A program made the translations under genes and the position numbers. DNA of 46,169 nucleotides, taken from positions 1 through 46,169 of the IMG/VR virus record IMGVR_UViG_3300022744_000042; one strand, written 5' to 3'. How positions within the stretch are numbered: position 1 is the stretch's first letter; every line of letters starts with the position of its first letter. Source of the DNA: a virus. The notes under the pieces were generated by a model. It searched no databases, was not told the origin of the DNA, and worked only from the letters and a program-made list of their open reading frames with translations. Positions 1-7,918 of this stretch are shown one piece after another.

Positions 1-997
1 GCGCCCGGTACGATGCCACCGCAGCAGCCAGCCGCGCCTCCGCAGACCCCGCAACGAACGCCAGCGCCAGCGCATCGAACCGGCTCCAGTGCTCACGGGC
101 CATCGACTGCGACACGGCAGCCCGCGACTCAGCCGGCATCTGCCGCACCCGCTGCGCCAGCGTCTTGGCAACCTCCGGCACCGTCGCACCGGGCTTTATC
201 TTGTCGCGCTCGGATGCCTGCGCCACATCGGCGCCTGCGTTGCGGTCAAAGCCGGGGTCGATCCCGTTCGGCACATCGCGGGCACGGCCGGTGCGCGGGT
301 TGATCCATCGGTACGTGCCGTCCTCCGGTGGTTCGGATGCGCTCAAGCCCATGTCGGCGAGCTGGTCGGCGTCGAGTTGGATGGTTCCGCAGCGGCAATT
401 GTGTCCATTCGGCGGCATGTGCTGGCGCCACCACGGATGCACCACGGGCAGAACCTTCCCATCCCACGCACGGTGCAGCGGGCGCGTCCGGTGGTCGTCA
501 ACCGCGTCATACATCAGGTACGGCGCGATGTCGGCCTGGCTGACGATCTGCCCCCACTGCCCGACCGCGTAGGCGGTGAGCATGTTCGTGCGGAAGATCG
601 TCTCAAGCCGCCACGAGCTGCCCAGCTTCGCACCGTCAACCTCGCCCCACCATCCCGCCTGCTTGAGGATCGGCGTCAATGTCTCGGACCAGTCGCGGAA
701 CGTCACCCCGTTGGCAAGCGCCGACTGCAGCGAGTCGCGCACCTGTCCGAGCATGTCCACGTCCATCATCTTGGCGACGGTGAACGCCCGGTCGTGCTCC
801 TGCCCGAGCATGTCGGCGTAGCTCCACGTCGTGCGCAGCCCCTTGCGGCCGAAGTAGTCGCTGGCCTGATCGGGCGGCACGTCGAACCAGTCGCCCATCG
901 GCACGTCGAGGAAGTCGGCGATGCCGGTCAGGTCGTCCAGACCATCGGCAAACTGCGCCAGCGCGGCCAGCTCACGGGCAGCGGCAACGACACTCAC
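1..997 (-). CDS. MuF-like head morphogenesis protein, N-terminal 332 codons (gene continues at 46169-46033)
   Basis: Minus-strand reading frame starting at GTG 997 (overlapping the portal stop by ATGA-type spacing GTGA) and running open to base 1. The product is a SPP1 gp7/Mu gpF family protein, a minor head protein that sits next to the portal during procapsid assembly. Family hallmarks are visible about two thirds along: HRAWDGKVLPVVHPWW followed by PPNGHNCRCG, the conserved C-terminal signature of this family. The frame continues without interruption into the last 137 bases of the window, where it stops; joined, the protein is 370 or 377 residues, depending on whether the 21-base end overlap is real or an assembly artefact. 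It follows portal directly, the usual Mu-type order. Start codon choice is based on the overlap with the portal stop. Confidence 0.9.
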   Translation of the reverse strand, partial: MSVVAAARELAALAQFADGLDDLTGIADFLDVPMGDWFDVPPDQASDYFGRKGLRTTWSYADMLGQEHDRAFTVAKMMDVDMLGQVRDSLQSALANGVTFRDWSETLTPILKQAGWWGEVDGAKLGSSWRLETIFRTNMLTAYAVGQWGQIVSQADIAPYLMYDAVDDHRTRPLHRAWDGKVLPVVHPWWRQHMPPNGHNCRCGTIQLDADQLADMGLSASEPPEDGTYRWINPRTGRARDVPNGIDPGFDRNAGADVAQASERDKIKPGATVPEVAKTLAQRVRQMPAESRAAVSQSMAREHWSRFDALALAFVAGSAEARLAAAVASYRA

Positions 998-2535
998 GAC
1001 GCACGGCGCTGACCACGCAGCGCACCAAGCAGACGGGAGGCCATGCCGGCGCGGGTGAGCTTGTCCAGCGTCTCGCGTGGCGGCGCCTCTGCCAGCATCT
1101 CATCCAGCCGGCGCAAGAACAGGTCCGGGTCGCCCGCCACCTCGGCAGCCTGCAGCACTTGGCGCACCCGATGCCCGGTCACGGACTGGCTCTGTTCGGC
1201 GAACTGCGCGGCGGCCTGAGCGAGCGTGTCCTGATCCTGACGGCGCGCCGCACGCAGCAGCGACAGCCCGGCTGCCTCGGAGAACTGCGCCCCGTCTCCG
1301 GGCTGGCCCATGCCTGCGATCGCCGCCAGCGGGTCGGACTTGCGCACCCAGCCGTCGCCGTAGGTCTTGGTGATGTAATCCTCGGTCGGCTCGAACCCGA
1401 GCGCGGAGATCTTGGTATCACGGTCCGCCTGCGCGGCCTGATCGGCGGCCGGCTCGGTGTGGCGGTAGACTTTCGGCGGCACGGCGCCGGGGAAATTCCA
1501 TTCCGTCCACCACTTGACCGGCCCGGCGTTGAAGCTCCCGCACAGCATGTCGGCATCGGCCTCGACGATCTGGCGGCGCACCCCGTCGTGAACCTCGGCT
1601 TGCGACAGGCTGGAGCCGTTGTCGGTCGTCATGGTCTGCGACAGGATGATCTTGGCGATGGCCGCGTTCATCGTGTCGTGCATCCCCTGGTAGTCGGCGG
1701 CGCCACTGCGCGCAGCCTCAAGCAGTTCGATCGGCACATCCACCGGGGCGACGATGCCCGCATCGGTGGCGATCTGGCGCAACATGCGGATGGCCTTGGC
1801 GCGCTCGGCGGGGTCGTTGATCTGCCCGGCATTCAGGCGGGCAATGGCGGTCGGCTGGCCGAACTTCTCCAGAAACGTCAGCCAGAACTTGATGTCGTTC
1901 CGCTTGAAGAACACCGGCCAGAACAGCGCATGGGCCAGACCCAGCCCATAGGGTTCGTCGTGGTTGTCGGCGCCCGTCGATGCCGTCCAGAACTTCTGCT
2001 CTGGCATCTTGACGAACCCGGCTGTGCTTTTCCACAGGTGCAGGCTCCCGTCATACCCGAACCTGAACCGCCCCCGCTCCCGCACCCGGACGGCACTGAA
2101 TGCCACGCGCCCGCCATCAGGCCGCCACATGATCTCCGCCACGCCCCAGCCGTAGAACACGGCGTAGAGCGCCTTGTCCGTCACGTCGTCCCAGTTCATC
2201 GCGGCCAGTTCTTCGCGCAGCGCATCGGCGGCGGCCACGCTGGTGGCATCCTCCGCGCCAGGCTCCACCACCGTCTCGCAACTGGTCAGGGCGAGCCGGC
2301 GCTGTTGCCAGCAGCTCGCCACCTGATCGTCCCGCAGCAGCTCCCGGTACACCTTCAGGTGCTCGATGCCGCCCTTCGATCGAAGCACGCTGTCCTCGGT
2401 CGCCAGCAGGCTGATGTACGGCGTTGCGGCTTGGTACGCGCCCCCCGCCAGCGGGTTCAGCGGGTCTTCGATCGCGCTGATTTCCTCCGCCAGCACTGCG
2501 GTTTCTGGCTTGACGGTGTTGTTCGTCGGGGTCAT
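994..2535 (-). CDS. Portal protein, DUF935 (Mu gp29-like)
   Basis: 513 residues from ATG 2535, which has GAGGTGA five bases upstream; an in-frame GTG three codons earlier (2544) overlaps that Shine-Dalgarno and is less likely. The sequence fits the DUF935 portal family of Mu-like head modules: an N-terminal stretch with YRELLRDDQVASCWQQRR, the central VFYGWGVAEIMW segment, and FWLTFLEKFGQPTAIA. Portal forms the dodecameric DNA channel at one capsid vertex and docks terminase. It lies 15 bases after TerL and overlaps MuF, so the packaging and head-vertex genes form one operon. Length is normal for the family. Confidence 0.93.
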   Translation of the reverse strand: MTPTNNTVKPETAVLAEEISAIEDPLNPLAGGAYQAATPYISLLATEDSVLRSKGGIEHLKVYRELLRDDQVASCWQQRRLALTSCETVVEPGAEDATSVAAADALREELAAMNWDDVTDKALYAVFYGWGVAEIMWRPDGGRVAFSAVRVRERGRFRFGYDGSLHLWKSTAGFVKMPEQKFWTASTGADNHDEPYGLGLAHALFWPVFFKRNDIKFWLTFLEKFGQPTAIARLNAGQINDPAERAKAIRMLRQIATDAGIVAPVDVPIELLEAARSGAADYQGMHDTMNAAIAKIILSQTMTTDNGSSLSQAEVHDGVRRQIVEADADMLCGSFNAGPVKWWTEWNFPGAVPPKVYRHTEPAADQAAQADRDTKISALGFEPTEDYITKTYGDGWVRKSDPLAAIAGMGQPGDGAQFSEAAGLSLLRAARRQDQDTLAQAAAQFAEQSQSVTGHRVRQVLQAAEVAGDPDLFLRRLDEMLAEAPPRETLDKLTRAGMASRLLGALRGQRRAS

Positions 2536-2550
2536 TCTGGTCACCTCGGG

Positions 2551-5136
2551 TCAGTTGAAGCCATCCATGTCGGTGCAGCGTCCCACGGAGCCCCACCCAC
2601 CGGCCGCCTCTTCGAGGTCGCTGTCGGTCATATGGCTGGCAAGCGTGCGAGTCATGCCCGCGCCGTAGGATTCTACAGACCGCGCCCAGCCCAGAACCCA
2701 TTTCAAGAACTGCGTCACGCTGTCCACCTGGTCGTCATGCGTCGTGAGCGGGAACCCGAAGAACTCCCCCTCGAAGTCCACCAGCCACGGCGCCGACTCG
2801 GGGAGGATCAACAACCCGGACTCGACCATGCTGCTGACCTCGTTCGCCCGGAACAACTTCGACCCGTGCGGCTCGATGGCGATCACTGGCAGGGTCGTGG
2901 TGGTGCGCAGCTCCTGGATCAGGGACTGCCCGCTGCTCTTGTCCTCGATCAGCACGGCGGCGGGCCTGTCGCGCTCGGCATAGGCCATCACCTTGCGGCG
3001 CAACGTCGGGTAGTCCACGCGCTCCCGGTACAGGTCGGCGAGGTAGTAGCCCGGCGCCTTGCCGCCCATGCGCCACATCGTGCCCACCGAGGGGTCGTTG
3101 AGCTGGTCCGGCTTCTGCGCGGTGTCCCATGAGTGGACGCACAGGTCCGCCTCACGCGGGATTGTCGCCCAGCGGCGGACACACCAGCCATCCTTGAAGA
3201 TGCCGCCCTCATCCGGGCGCGGTCGCTGCTGGAACAGGGACGCCCAGGTGCGCGACTGCTTGCGGAATGGCGCCCAGTGCGAGGCGTCAAACCACTCCGG
3301 CCACAGCATCTCACCCACCTTGCGCCCGAGCGGGTCATCTGCGCGCTCGCACTCAGCCGGCAGGTTGATGATCTCCCACATCCGGCCATCACGGCATTCG
3401 ACCATGCCGGACTCGCCCGCGTAGTTCTTCGGCAGCAGGCGGCCCGATAGGTCGTCTTCGTGCCAGCGGGTACTCACCAGCACCAGAGAACCACCGGGGA
3501 TTAGCCGAGTCTGAAGGTCGTCCGTGTAGGCGTCCCACGTCTTGCCTCTGATGGTTGGACTGTCGGCTTGCTCTCTCCCTTTTATGGGATCGTCGATGAT
3601 CGCGCAGTTGTGGACAAGCAGCCCGTTTGCGAAAAAGCACTCGGTTCCATCCACTTGGATGTCATAGACCATGGCTGGCCCGCGTAGTCGCTCAACCATG
3701 GCCACAGGGTCGCCCGTGGTATCGAGCGATCCGCCCCATGAAGCCGCATGTGGCACCCGCCGCACAACGTCACCAGATTCCGCCATGCGTTGTTCATGGA
3801 GTTCATGTCGATGTGATGGACGTGCAGCGTCTTCGTTTCCGCGCACACGACGCACACCCCGCCGTCCCGCTTGATGATGCTCGGCTTCGCATCCCTGAAG
3901 CTCCTTGCGCTGTGCTCGTCCTGACGCGCCAGATTCGCGCCATTGCGCCAGCCCGGATTCCTCTCCCGCATCATCTGCGCCGAATGCCCGTGGTCCTTGC
4001 ATGCCCTGCCGCAGAACCGACCCGGCGCACTCATGGTCTTCGGCCTGAAGCTGATGTTGCACGTCTCGCACTGCCGCTCCGGCCTCTTCTGCGTCGTCGA
4101 GTCCTTTCTCGCCTTCGCGGCAGACTCTTTGCACGCACCCCCGCAGAATGGCGACCCGCTCCGCGCCCCCGGCGCGAACCGCTGAAGCTTGATGCCGCAC
4201 GCCTTGCACTTGGCGCCCAGCTTCCCGGCTGCTGCATTCACCGCCCGCTGCTGGCATGCGTGGCCGCAATAGACCGCGACCAGCCCCTTCTTGTCCGCCT
4301 TCTTCATCTGGAAGGCATTCCTCTTCAGGCTCAGCCTGCACCAGTCGCAAGAGCCGATCATCGGAGGAAAGAAGACGCGCCTCGACGAATCCTCTTTGGG
4401 TGTAGAAGCGATGATCTCCCGTACAGTCGACCACACCTCCATTGGCAGTTCGCACTCGATAGAGACCTGCCGCCTCACTCCGAGCCACGGCCTTGATGCG
4501 TCGATGAACCAGTCTTTGGGAATTGATGTCATAGGACAGAACATACCCCGGATCGCCTGATTCAACAAGAGAATCTATGCGCGATTCCCCGTCATCTGTC
4601 GCAACCATGGTGCCTCCAGACAGGCAGTTCGCCCGGTTGCCGGTAAGCCCCGCCAGCAGCCCCGCAGCCATGTACTCGCTGCCATTGGTCAGCGCCCACT
4701 CATTCGCAGCGCTACTGTCCTTGCTGATCGTGGCGCCGAAAAGTGATGAGAACCCGGACGACCGGACGATCTGCCTGGCTTTGCGCCCATGTTTTCGCGC
4801 CAGATCGCTGCCGTAGCTGGCGAGGATTATTTTGGTTCCGGGGTTCTTCCCCATGATGTACGTCGGCGCCACCACAGAGGCCATGGTTGACTTGGCGGAT
4901 CCTGGTGGCATGAAGACCATCAGCCGCCCGTACCGCCGCGATGCCGCCCGCTCGATCGTCTGCAGCAGCAGCAGATGGTGTGCAGCCAGCCCCGACTCCA
5001 CCGGCTTGAACAGCCACTCGTCCGGGTCGTCCGTCGCCGGCTTGCCGGGGATCTCGATCGCGTTCGCGTACCCGGCCAGCGATGCGCGCCCGCGTCGTCG
5101 GCGCAGCAGCTCCAGTGCGGCCTCCTGCGGGGTCAT
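2551..5136 (-). CDS. Terminase large subunit precursor containing an intein
   Basis: 861-residue open frame, of which residues 171-510 are an intein; the spliced terminase would be 521 residues, the usual size. Terminase packages DNA: an ATPase translocates and an RNase H-fold nuclease cuts the concatemer. Seen: Walker A-like PPGSAKST (residues 77-84), Walker B strand AIIDDP directly after the splice junction (from C511), and nuclease acidic residues in VHSWDTA (D671), VLIEDKS (E731, D732) and HDDQVDS (D801, D802, D805), in precursor numbering. ATG 5136 overlaps the TerS stop (ATGA). The intein interrupts the ATPase active-site motif, so terminase should be inactive until splicing. Confidence 0.95.
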   Translation of the reverse strand: MTPQEAALELLRRRRGRASLAGYANAIEIPGKPATDDPDEWLFKPVESGLAAHHLLLLQTIERAASRRYGRLMVFMPPGSAKSTMASVVAPTYIMGKNPGTKIILASYGSDLARKHGRKARQIVRSSGFSSLFGATISKDSSAANEWALTNGSEYMAAGLLAGLTGNRANCLSGGTMVATDDGESRIDSLVESGDPGYVLSYDINSQRLVHRRIKAVARSEAAGLYRVRTANGGVVDCTGDHRFYTQRGFVEARLLSSDDRLLRLVQAEPEEECLPDEEGGQEGAGRGLLRPRMPAAGGECSSREAGRQVQGVRHQASAVRAGGAERVAILRGCVQRVCREGEKGLDDAEEAGAAVRDVQHQLQAEDHECAGSVLRQGMQGPRAFGADDAGEESGLAQWRESGASGRAQRKELQGCEAEHHQAGRRGVRRVRGNEDAARPSHRHELHEQRMAESGDVVRRVPHAASWGGSLDTTGDPVAMVERLRGPAMVYDIQVDGTECFFANGLLVHNCAIIDDPIKGREQADSPTIRGKTWDAYTDDLQTRLIPGGSLVLVSTRWHEDDLSGRLLPKNYAGESGMVECRDGRMWEIINLPAECERADDPLGRKVGEMLWPEWFDASHWAPFRKQSRTWASLFQQRPRPDEGGIFKDGWCVRRWATIPREADLCVHSWDTAQKPDQLNDPSVGTMWRMGGKAPGYYLADLYRERVDYPTLRRKVMAYAERDRPAAVLIEDKSSGQSLIQELRTTTTLPVIAIEPHGSKLFRANEVSSMVESGLLILPESAPWLVDFEGEFFGFPLTTHDDQVDSVTQFLKWVLGWARSVESYGAGMTRTLASHMTDSDLEEAAGGWGSVGRCTDMDGFN
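3582..4361 (-). CDS. HNH homing endonuclease encoded out of frame inside the terminase intein
   Basis: Frame +1 to the terminase. The open frame reaches back to TTG 4568, but its N-terminal 69 codons merely shadow the intein splicing domain; recognisable endonuclease sequence begins at ATG 4361. It has three zinc-binding modules of C-x2-C ... C-x3-C type (CDWC/CGHAC, CKAC/CGGAC, CETC/CGRAC), then an HNH core at about 3854-3735 with CVVC, LHVHHID, WRNLVTL and CGGCHMRLH. The last 50 codons shadow the intein C-terminal blocks. HNH homing enzymes cut the empty allele of the insertion site, here presumably the terminase gene. No start has a good Shine-Dalgarno, so it may depend on reinitiation or frameshifting. 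The motifs are intact, so the enzyme may be active. Confidence 0.8.
   Translation of the reverse strand: MIGSCDWCRLSLKRNAFQMKKADKKGLVAVYCGHACQQRAVNAAAGKLGAKCKACGIKLQRFAPGARSGSPFCGGACKESAAKARKDSTTQKRPERQCETCNISFRPKTMSAPGRFCGRACKDHGHSAQMMRERNPGWRNGANLARQDEHSARSFRDAKPSIIKRDGGVCVVCAETKTLHVHHIDMNSMNNAWRNLVTLCGGCHMRLHGADRSIPRATLWPWLSDYAGQPWSMTSKWMEPSAFSQTGCLSTTARSSTIP
3607..4626 (-). other. Intein inside terminase large subunit
   Basis: 340 codons inserted between N170 and C511 of the terminase. Block A begins with Cys (CLSGGTMVATDDGE), block B has the TxxH motif as CTGDH (His242 of the precursor) followed by EARLLSSDDRLLRL, block F is VYDIQVDGTECFFANG and block G is LLVHN followed by Cys+1 (C511). 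These are the residues needed for standard Cys/His-Asn/Cys splicing. Recognisable splicing sequence covers about 92 residues at the N side and about 45 at the C side, the size of a mini-intein. The roughly 205 codons between are open in this frame but low in complexity (rich in E, G, R, A), because that DNA encodes an HNH endonuclease in the +1 frame. Confidence 0.93.
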
Positions 5137-5690
5137 CGGCCTGCCGCGATGCGCATCAGCTCATCGTCCGCCATGTCGTGCGCCGACACCTGAACCTGCA
5201 CCGGCCCGCCGTCCTTGCCCATCAGCTCCACCTTGTCGCGCCACGCCCCGACAGCAGTGTGCCGGCCCATCAGCTCAAGGTTCTTCATCCGGTCGGCCAG
5301 CTTCAGCTTCGTGATCTCGCCGAGCCCCTTCTCGGCATTGCCGAACGTCACCACCTCGATCCCGGCCACCAGACCGCGGCGCCACACGGCAGGCCACTGG
5401 CTGATCGGCTTGACCGTCCCATCGTCGGCGATGATGTCCGCCAGGTCGGCGGCATCCTGCTCGGCCAGCCGGCGCAGGACGTGATCGGCGTCGATCTGGG
5501 TGCGCTGGGTGCGTGCGGCCAGCGCGGCAGCAATGGCCGCCTGCACTGGAGGTTTCTGGAGTAGCTGGTACCCGAGGTGCTGAGCCATCTTCGCGCTGTA
5601 CCCGGCCCGGATCGCGGCCTGAGTCGCATTCAGATCCTTCAGGTACTCGGCCACGAATTCAGCCTGCTTCGGCGTCAGTTCTCGCGCCAC
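5133..5690 (-). CDS. Terminase small subunit
   Basis: 185 residues from GTG 5690, preceded by GAGGGGGTGAT. N-terminal LTPKQAEFVAEYLKDLNATQAAIRAGYS is the DNA-binding HTH signature of the Terminase_2 family, followed by a helical oligomerisation region and an ADRMKNLELMGRH stretch typical of these proteins. It recognises phage DNA and recruits the large subunit. Its stop overlaps the large-subunit start (ATGA), so the two are translationally coupled. Confidence 0.93.
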   Translation of the reverse strand: MARELTPKQAEFVAEYLKDLNATQAAIRAGYSAKMAQHLGYQLLQKPPVQAAIAAALAARTQRTQIDADHVLRRLAEQDAADLADIIADDGTVKPISQWPAVWRRGLVAGIEVVTFGNAEKGLGEITKLKLADRMKNLELMGRHTAVGAWRDKVELMGKDGGPVQVQVSAHDMADDELMRIAAGR

Positions 5691-5703
5691 ATCACCCCCT
5701 CAT

Positions 5704-5781
5704 TCACGGAGCCGCCAGCACGCCAGAGCGCACCAGATCGCCGCCCAGCTTGGCGACCGCTTGGAACGATGCCGGGTTCAT
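5704..5781 (-). CDS. Putative 25-residue protein
   Basis: A 25-codon frame whose ATG overlaps the endolysin stop (ATGA) and which ends 14 bases before TerS. The product begins MNPASFQAVAKLGG. It fits the tight overlap pattern of the operon and fills what would otherwise be an 87-base gap, but it is too short to recognise and could be chance. Confidence 0.35.
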   Translation of the reverse strand: MNPASFQAVAKLGGDLVRSGVLAAP

Positions 5782-6443
5782 GGCGTCACCCCCAGCGAAC
5801 GCCGCGCCAGCTTGTGCAGCCTGCGGCGATCTTCGGCCCCGTGCGCCTTTTCGATCTTGGTCACACCCTGGATCTTGCAAGTGATGTCGTCGAAGCGCCC
5901 GGCATCAGCCAGCGCACTCAGCCCGTTGGCATGCCAGAACAGCCCGGCCGACAGCGCGCCCCATCGCGGCGACTCCAGTTCATGCGGCGCAGCCTCGAAG
6001 TCCGGCACCCCAGCCAGCCCGAAGCGCGGCGATCGCAGCCCGTCCCGTGCGGCCACGTACCCTGCGCGGCCCGTCACCTGGATCGGCCCGCGCCCGCAGT
6101 ACCGCAGCCCGTCGCCCGGCTTGGTGTTGCCCATGCGCCCGCCGTACACCTTGTCCCCCAGCGCCTCCGGCTGGCCCACGAACGGCAAAGCGGATTCGAT
6201 CGTGGGGAAGCGCATCGACCACACGGCGCACAGCCGGGCGGCGGTCGAGTAGTGCAGCGACTCCCGGACGCGGGACAGTTGCCCCGACTCATGGCTCACC
6301 TGCGCCAGGAACGCGGCAGCGCGGCCCGGCGCGTCGATCCCGAACAGGTACAGTGCCTCGTTGACATGCGGCACCCACACGCGGGCAACGGACAGCGAGC
6401 ACTGCGTCGTGTCGCGCAACAGTTCAGCGGTCAGCGTGACCAT
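5778..6443 (-). CDS. Endolysin, GH19 chitinase-like lysozyme
   Basis: 221 residues from ATG 6443. The open frame extends to 6554, but the extra N-terminus overlaps the lipoprotein gene and looks non-coding. GH19 features: AAFLAQVSHESGQLSRVRESL with the putative catalytic glutamates E52 and E61, and the substrate-cleft signature YGGRMGNTKPGDGLRYCGRG followed by PIQVTGR. It would cleave peptidoglycan at lysis. No signal peptide is visible, so it needs the holin. It sits at the end of the lysis cassette, directly before the terminase genes. Confidence 0.92.
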   Translation of the reverse strand: MVTLTAELLRDTTQCSLSVARVWVPHVNEALYLFGIDAPGRAAAFLAQVSHESGQLSRVRESLHYSTAARLCAVWSMRFPTIESALPFVGQPEALGDKVYGGRMGNTKPGDGLRYCGRGPIQVTGRAGYVAARDGLRSPRFGLAGVPDFEAAPHELESPRWGALSAGLFWHANGLSALADAGRFDDITCKIQGVTKIEKAHGAEDRRRLHKLARRSLGVTP

Positions 6444-6645
6444 ATCGACTTTCAGCCGGCGATCGGCAGTTGATTGATGTGGATGCGGAGTCGTGCCAGC
6501 GCCCGCCCCGGAATTCGATCGAGCTTGCCTGCGCGCACTTGGCGAGCGCATCACGGGCCAGCTCGCCAGCGTAGATCGACGCGCACCCCTGCAGCGAACT
6601 GACGACCGCCGGCACGAACAGGATCAGGATGCATCTGGCGATCAT
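6424..6645 (-). CDS. Small lipoprotein in lysis cassette (possible o-spanin-like role)
   Basis: 73 residues from ATG 6645, which overlaps the stop of the preceding gene (ATGA). The N-terminus is a lipoprotein signal (MIARCILILFVPAVVSSLQGC) with a lipobox-like LQGC; the mature part is about 54 residues. It overlaps the endolysin start by 20 bases. A small outer-membrane lipoprotein beside endolysin suggests an Rz1/o-spanin-like role, but no sequence family is recognised and the mature protein is not proline-rich as Rz1 is. Confidence 0.75.
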   Translation of the reverse strand: MIARCILILFVPAVVSSLQGCASIYAGELARDALAKCAQASSIEFRGGRWHDSASTSINCRSPAESRYGHADR

Positions 6646-6947
6646 GCATGCTCCGCGTTGTCGGGCATCTGCCGGGACTCCCGAGCCGGCGCCCCTGCGC
6701 GCCACTCATCAGCGGTCCAGAGGATGTGGAGCCAGCACCCAGCCAGCGCAACCCCGCACAGCACCAGCTCGTGCGGCTCCACCAAGAACGCCTGCCCGAA
6801 GACGGCGCACGCGGCACCACCCCCGGCCAGTTGCGCCAGCACGCAGCGCGCCCGGTGCGTGCGGAATGACACCGCGTTGACGCGCTGTGCGTAGATCGCC
6901 AGCGTGACGAACGCCAGCGCGACCGTGGAAAACTGCACCCAGATCAT
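6642..6947 (-). CDS. Small membrane protein in lysis cassette
   Basis: 101 residues with an N-terminal hydrophobic segment (VQFSTVALAFVTLAIYAQ) and further hydrophobic stretches around residues 40-52 and 60-76, so two or three membrane passes are likely. Overlaps both neighbours by ATGA. Family not recognised; the position between the holin candidate and the lipoprotein suggests a lysis or membrane-modifying role. Confidence 0.75.
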   Translation of the reverse strand: MIWVQFSTVALAFVTLAIYAQRVNAVSFRTHRARCVLAQLAGGGAACAVFGQAFLVEPHELVLCGVALAGCWLHILWTADEWRAGAPARESRQMPDNAEHA

Positions 6948-7327
6948 TGCTTGCCCCCGTCGATGTCAAGCCCGGCTTTTTTCAGCCCGGCGTCCGCGAT
7001 CACCCCGAACCTGTTGCCCATGTACCCGATCAGCAGGTGCAGCGTCAGGCCGCACAGCACGATCAGGCCATTCGTCCCGACAGAACCCAGCCCCATGCGC
7101 TCGCCGATCGCTGCGCCCAGGCTGGCGGAACAGATGGCGGACGCTATGAAACGGGACGCCGCAAACCACGGGCTTGCGGGCTGGGCGTGCGCCAGACCCA
7201 GCAGTGAGGCCATGAAGCCCACTCCGAGCTGTGGAAGGGTCAAACCGAAGGCGGCCAGCACCAGCGCACTGGCGCCGGTTGCGATGGCGCCCGGCACCGA
7301 TGTCGGCGCGGATGCAGGATCAGCCAC
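6944..7327 (-). CDS. Holin candidate
   Basis: 127 residues from GTG 7327, overlapping the preceding stop; the longer open frame to 7417 runs through the upstream gene and is rejected. It has three hydrophobic segments (ATGASALVLAAFGLTL, ASRFIASAICSASLGAAIG, TNGLIVLCGLTLHLLIGYMG) and a charged tail ending KKAGLDIDGGKQ. Size, topology and position upstream of the GH19 endolysin match phage holins, which permeabilise the inner membrane. Which of the several membrane proteins here is the actual holin cannot be decided from sequence. Confidence 0.65.
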   Translation of the reverse strand: MADPASAPTSVPGAIATGASALVLAAFGLTLPQLGVGFMASLLGLAHAQPASPWFAASRFIASAICSASLGAAIGERMGLGSVGTNGLIVLCGLTLHLLIGYMGNRFGVIADAGLKKAGLDIDGGKQ

Positions 7328-7682
7328 GGTTGGCCTCCAGTCGATCGTAGAAACTGCCAGCGACGACGGCCAGCGCGCACCCGATAAACTCGGACATTGG
7401 GATGGCGAACACGTCATTGCAGACGCTGGCCGTACCCGTGACGGTAGGAATCCACATGACGCCGCAGACAGGCATCAGTACCCACAGGTACGCAGACCCG
7501 AGCGCAAGCCCCCGCATCGTCGAGTCCTTGGACTCATCGCGCCACAGCAGGCAGGCGACGGCCCCGAAGATGCCGTTGGCGAGGTACTGCGTGCGCCGCG
7601 TGTCGCCTCCCACCATCTGCGCAAGGTCGGCGCAGTAGTACCAGACCGCGACCAGCAGGAGCAACAGCGCGGCGCGGCGCAT
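7320..7682 (-). CDS. Membrane protein, lysis cassette
   Basis: 120 residues with an N-terminal hydrophobic helix (ALLLLLVAVWYYCADL), and hydrophobic segments near residues 35-47, 60-80 and 95-110, so about four membrane passes. It starts in the TAATG overlap with the preceding gene. Likely an accessory holin or antiholin-like protein by context only. Confidence 0.7.
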   Translation of the reverse strand: MRRAALLLLLVAVWYYCADLAQMVGGDTRRTQYLANGIFGAVACLLWRDESKDSTMRGLALGSAYLWVLMPVCGVMWIPTVTGTASVCNDVFAIPMSEFIGCALAVVAGSFYDRLEANRG

Positions 7683-7864
7683 TACCAGCCGCCCCCGCCT
7701 GCGCCCCGCGCGCCGACGGTCGGCGGCAGGGCGGCGCGGCGCACGTCAGCCAGCTCTTCGCGCAGGGTCTGCGCCTCGTCTTCGGCGTCGATCCGGCGCG
7801 AACGCTGAACCAGTGCGTAGATGCCGAACACGGCGGCACATGCAATTGCGATCATCATATCCAT
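7682..7864 (-). CDS. Single-pass membrane protein with short coiled coil
   Basis: 60 residues: an N-terminal membrane helix (MMIAIACAAVFGIYALVQ), then a charged heptad-like stretch (RRIDAEDEAQTLREELADVRR) and a Gly-rich end. This N-in membrane anchor plus periplasmic coil resembles a very small i-spanin, but that is inference. First gene of the lysis cassette. Confidence 0.65.
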   Translation of the reverse strand: MDMMIAIACAAVFGIYALVQRSRRIDAEDEAQTLREELADVRRAALPPTVGARGAGGGGW

Positions 7865-7918
7865 GGTGTCATCCTGTAAGCGGAAAGGCCCGCGCTGCTA
7901 TTGTCAACCGTCACGCGA

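Noticed and set aside
1159-3132. 657-codon plus-strand open frame opposite portal and terminase genes
   Set aside because: Its codons are the antisense of well-supported proteins, and the product is low in complexity (rich in R, G, H, L). GC-rich codon bias leaves such frames open by chance.
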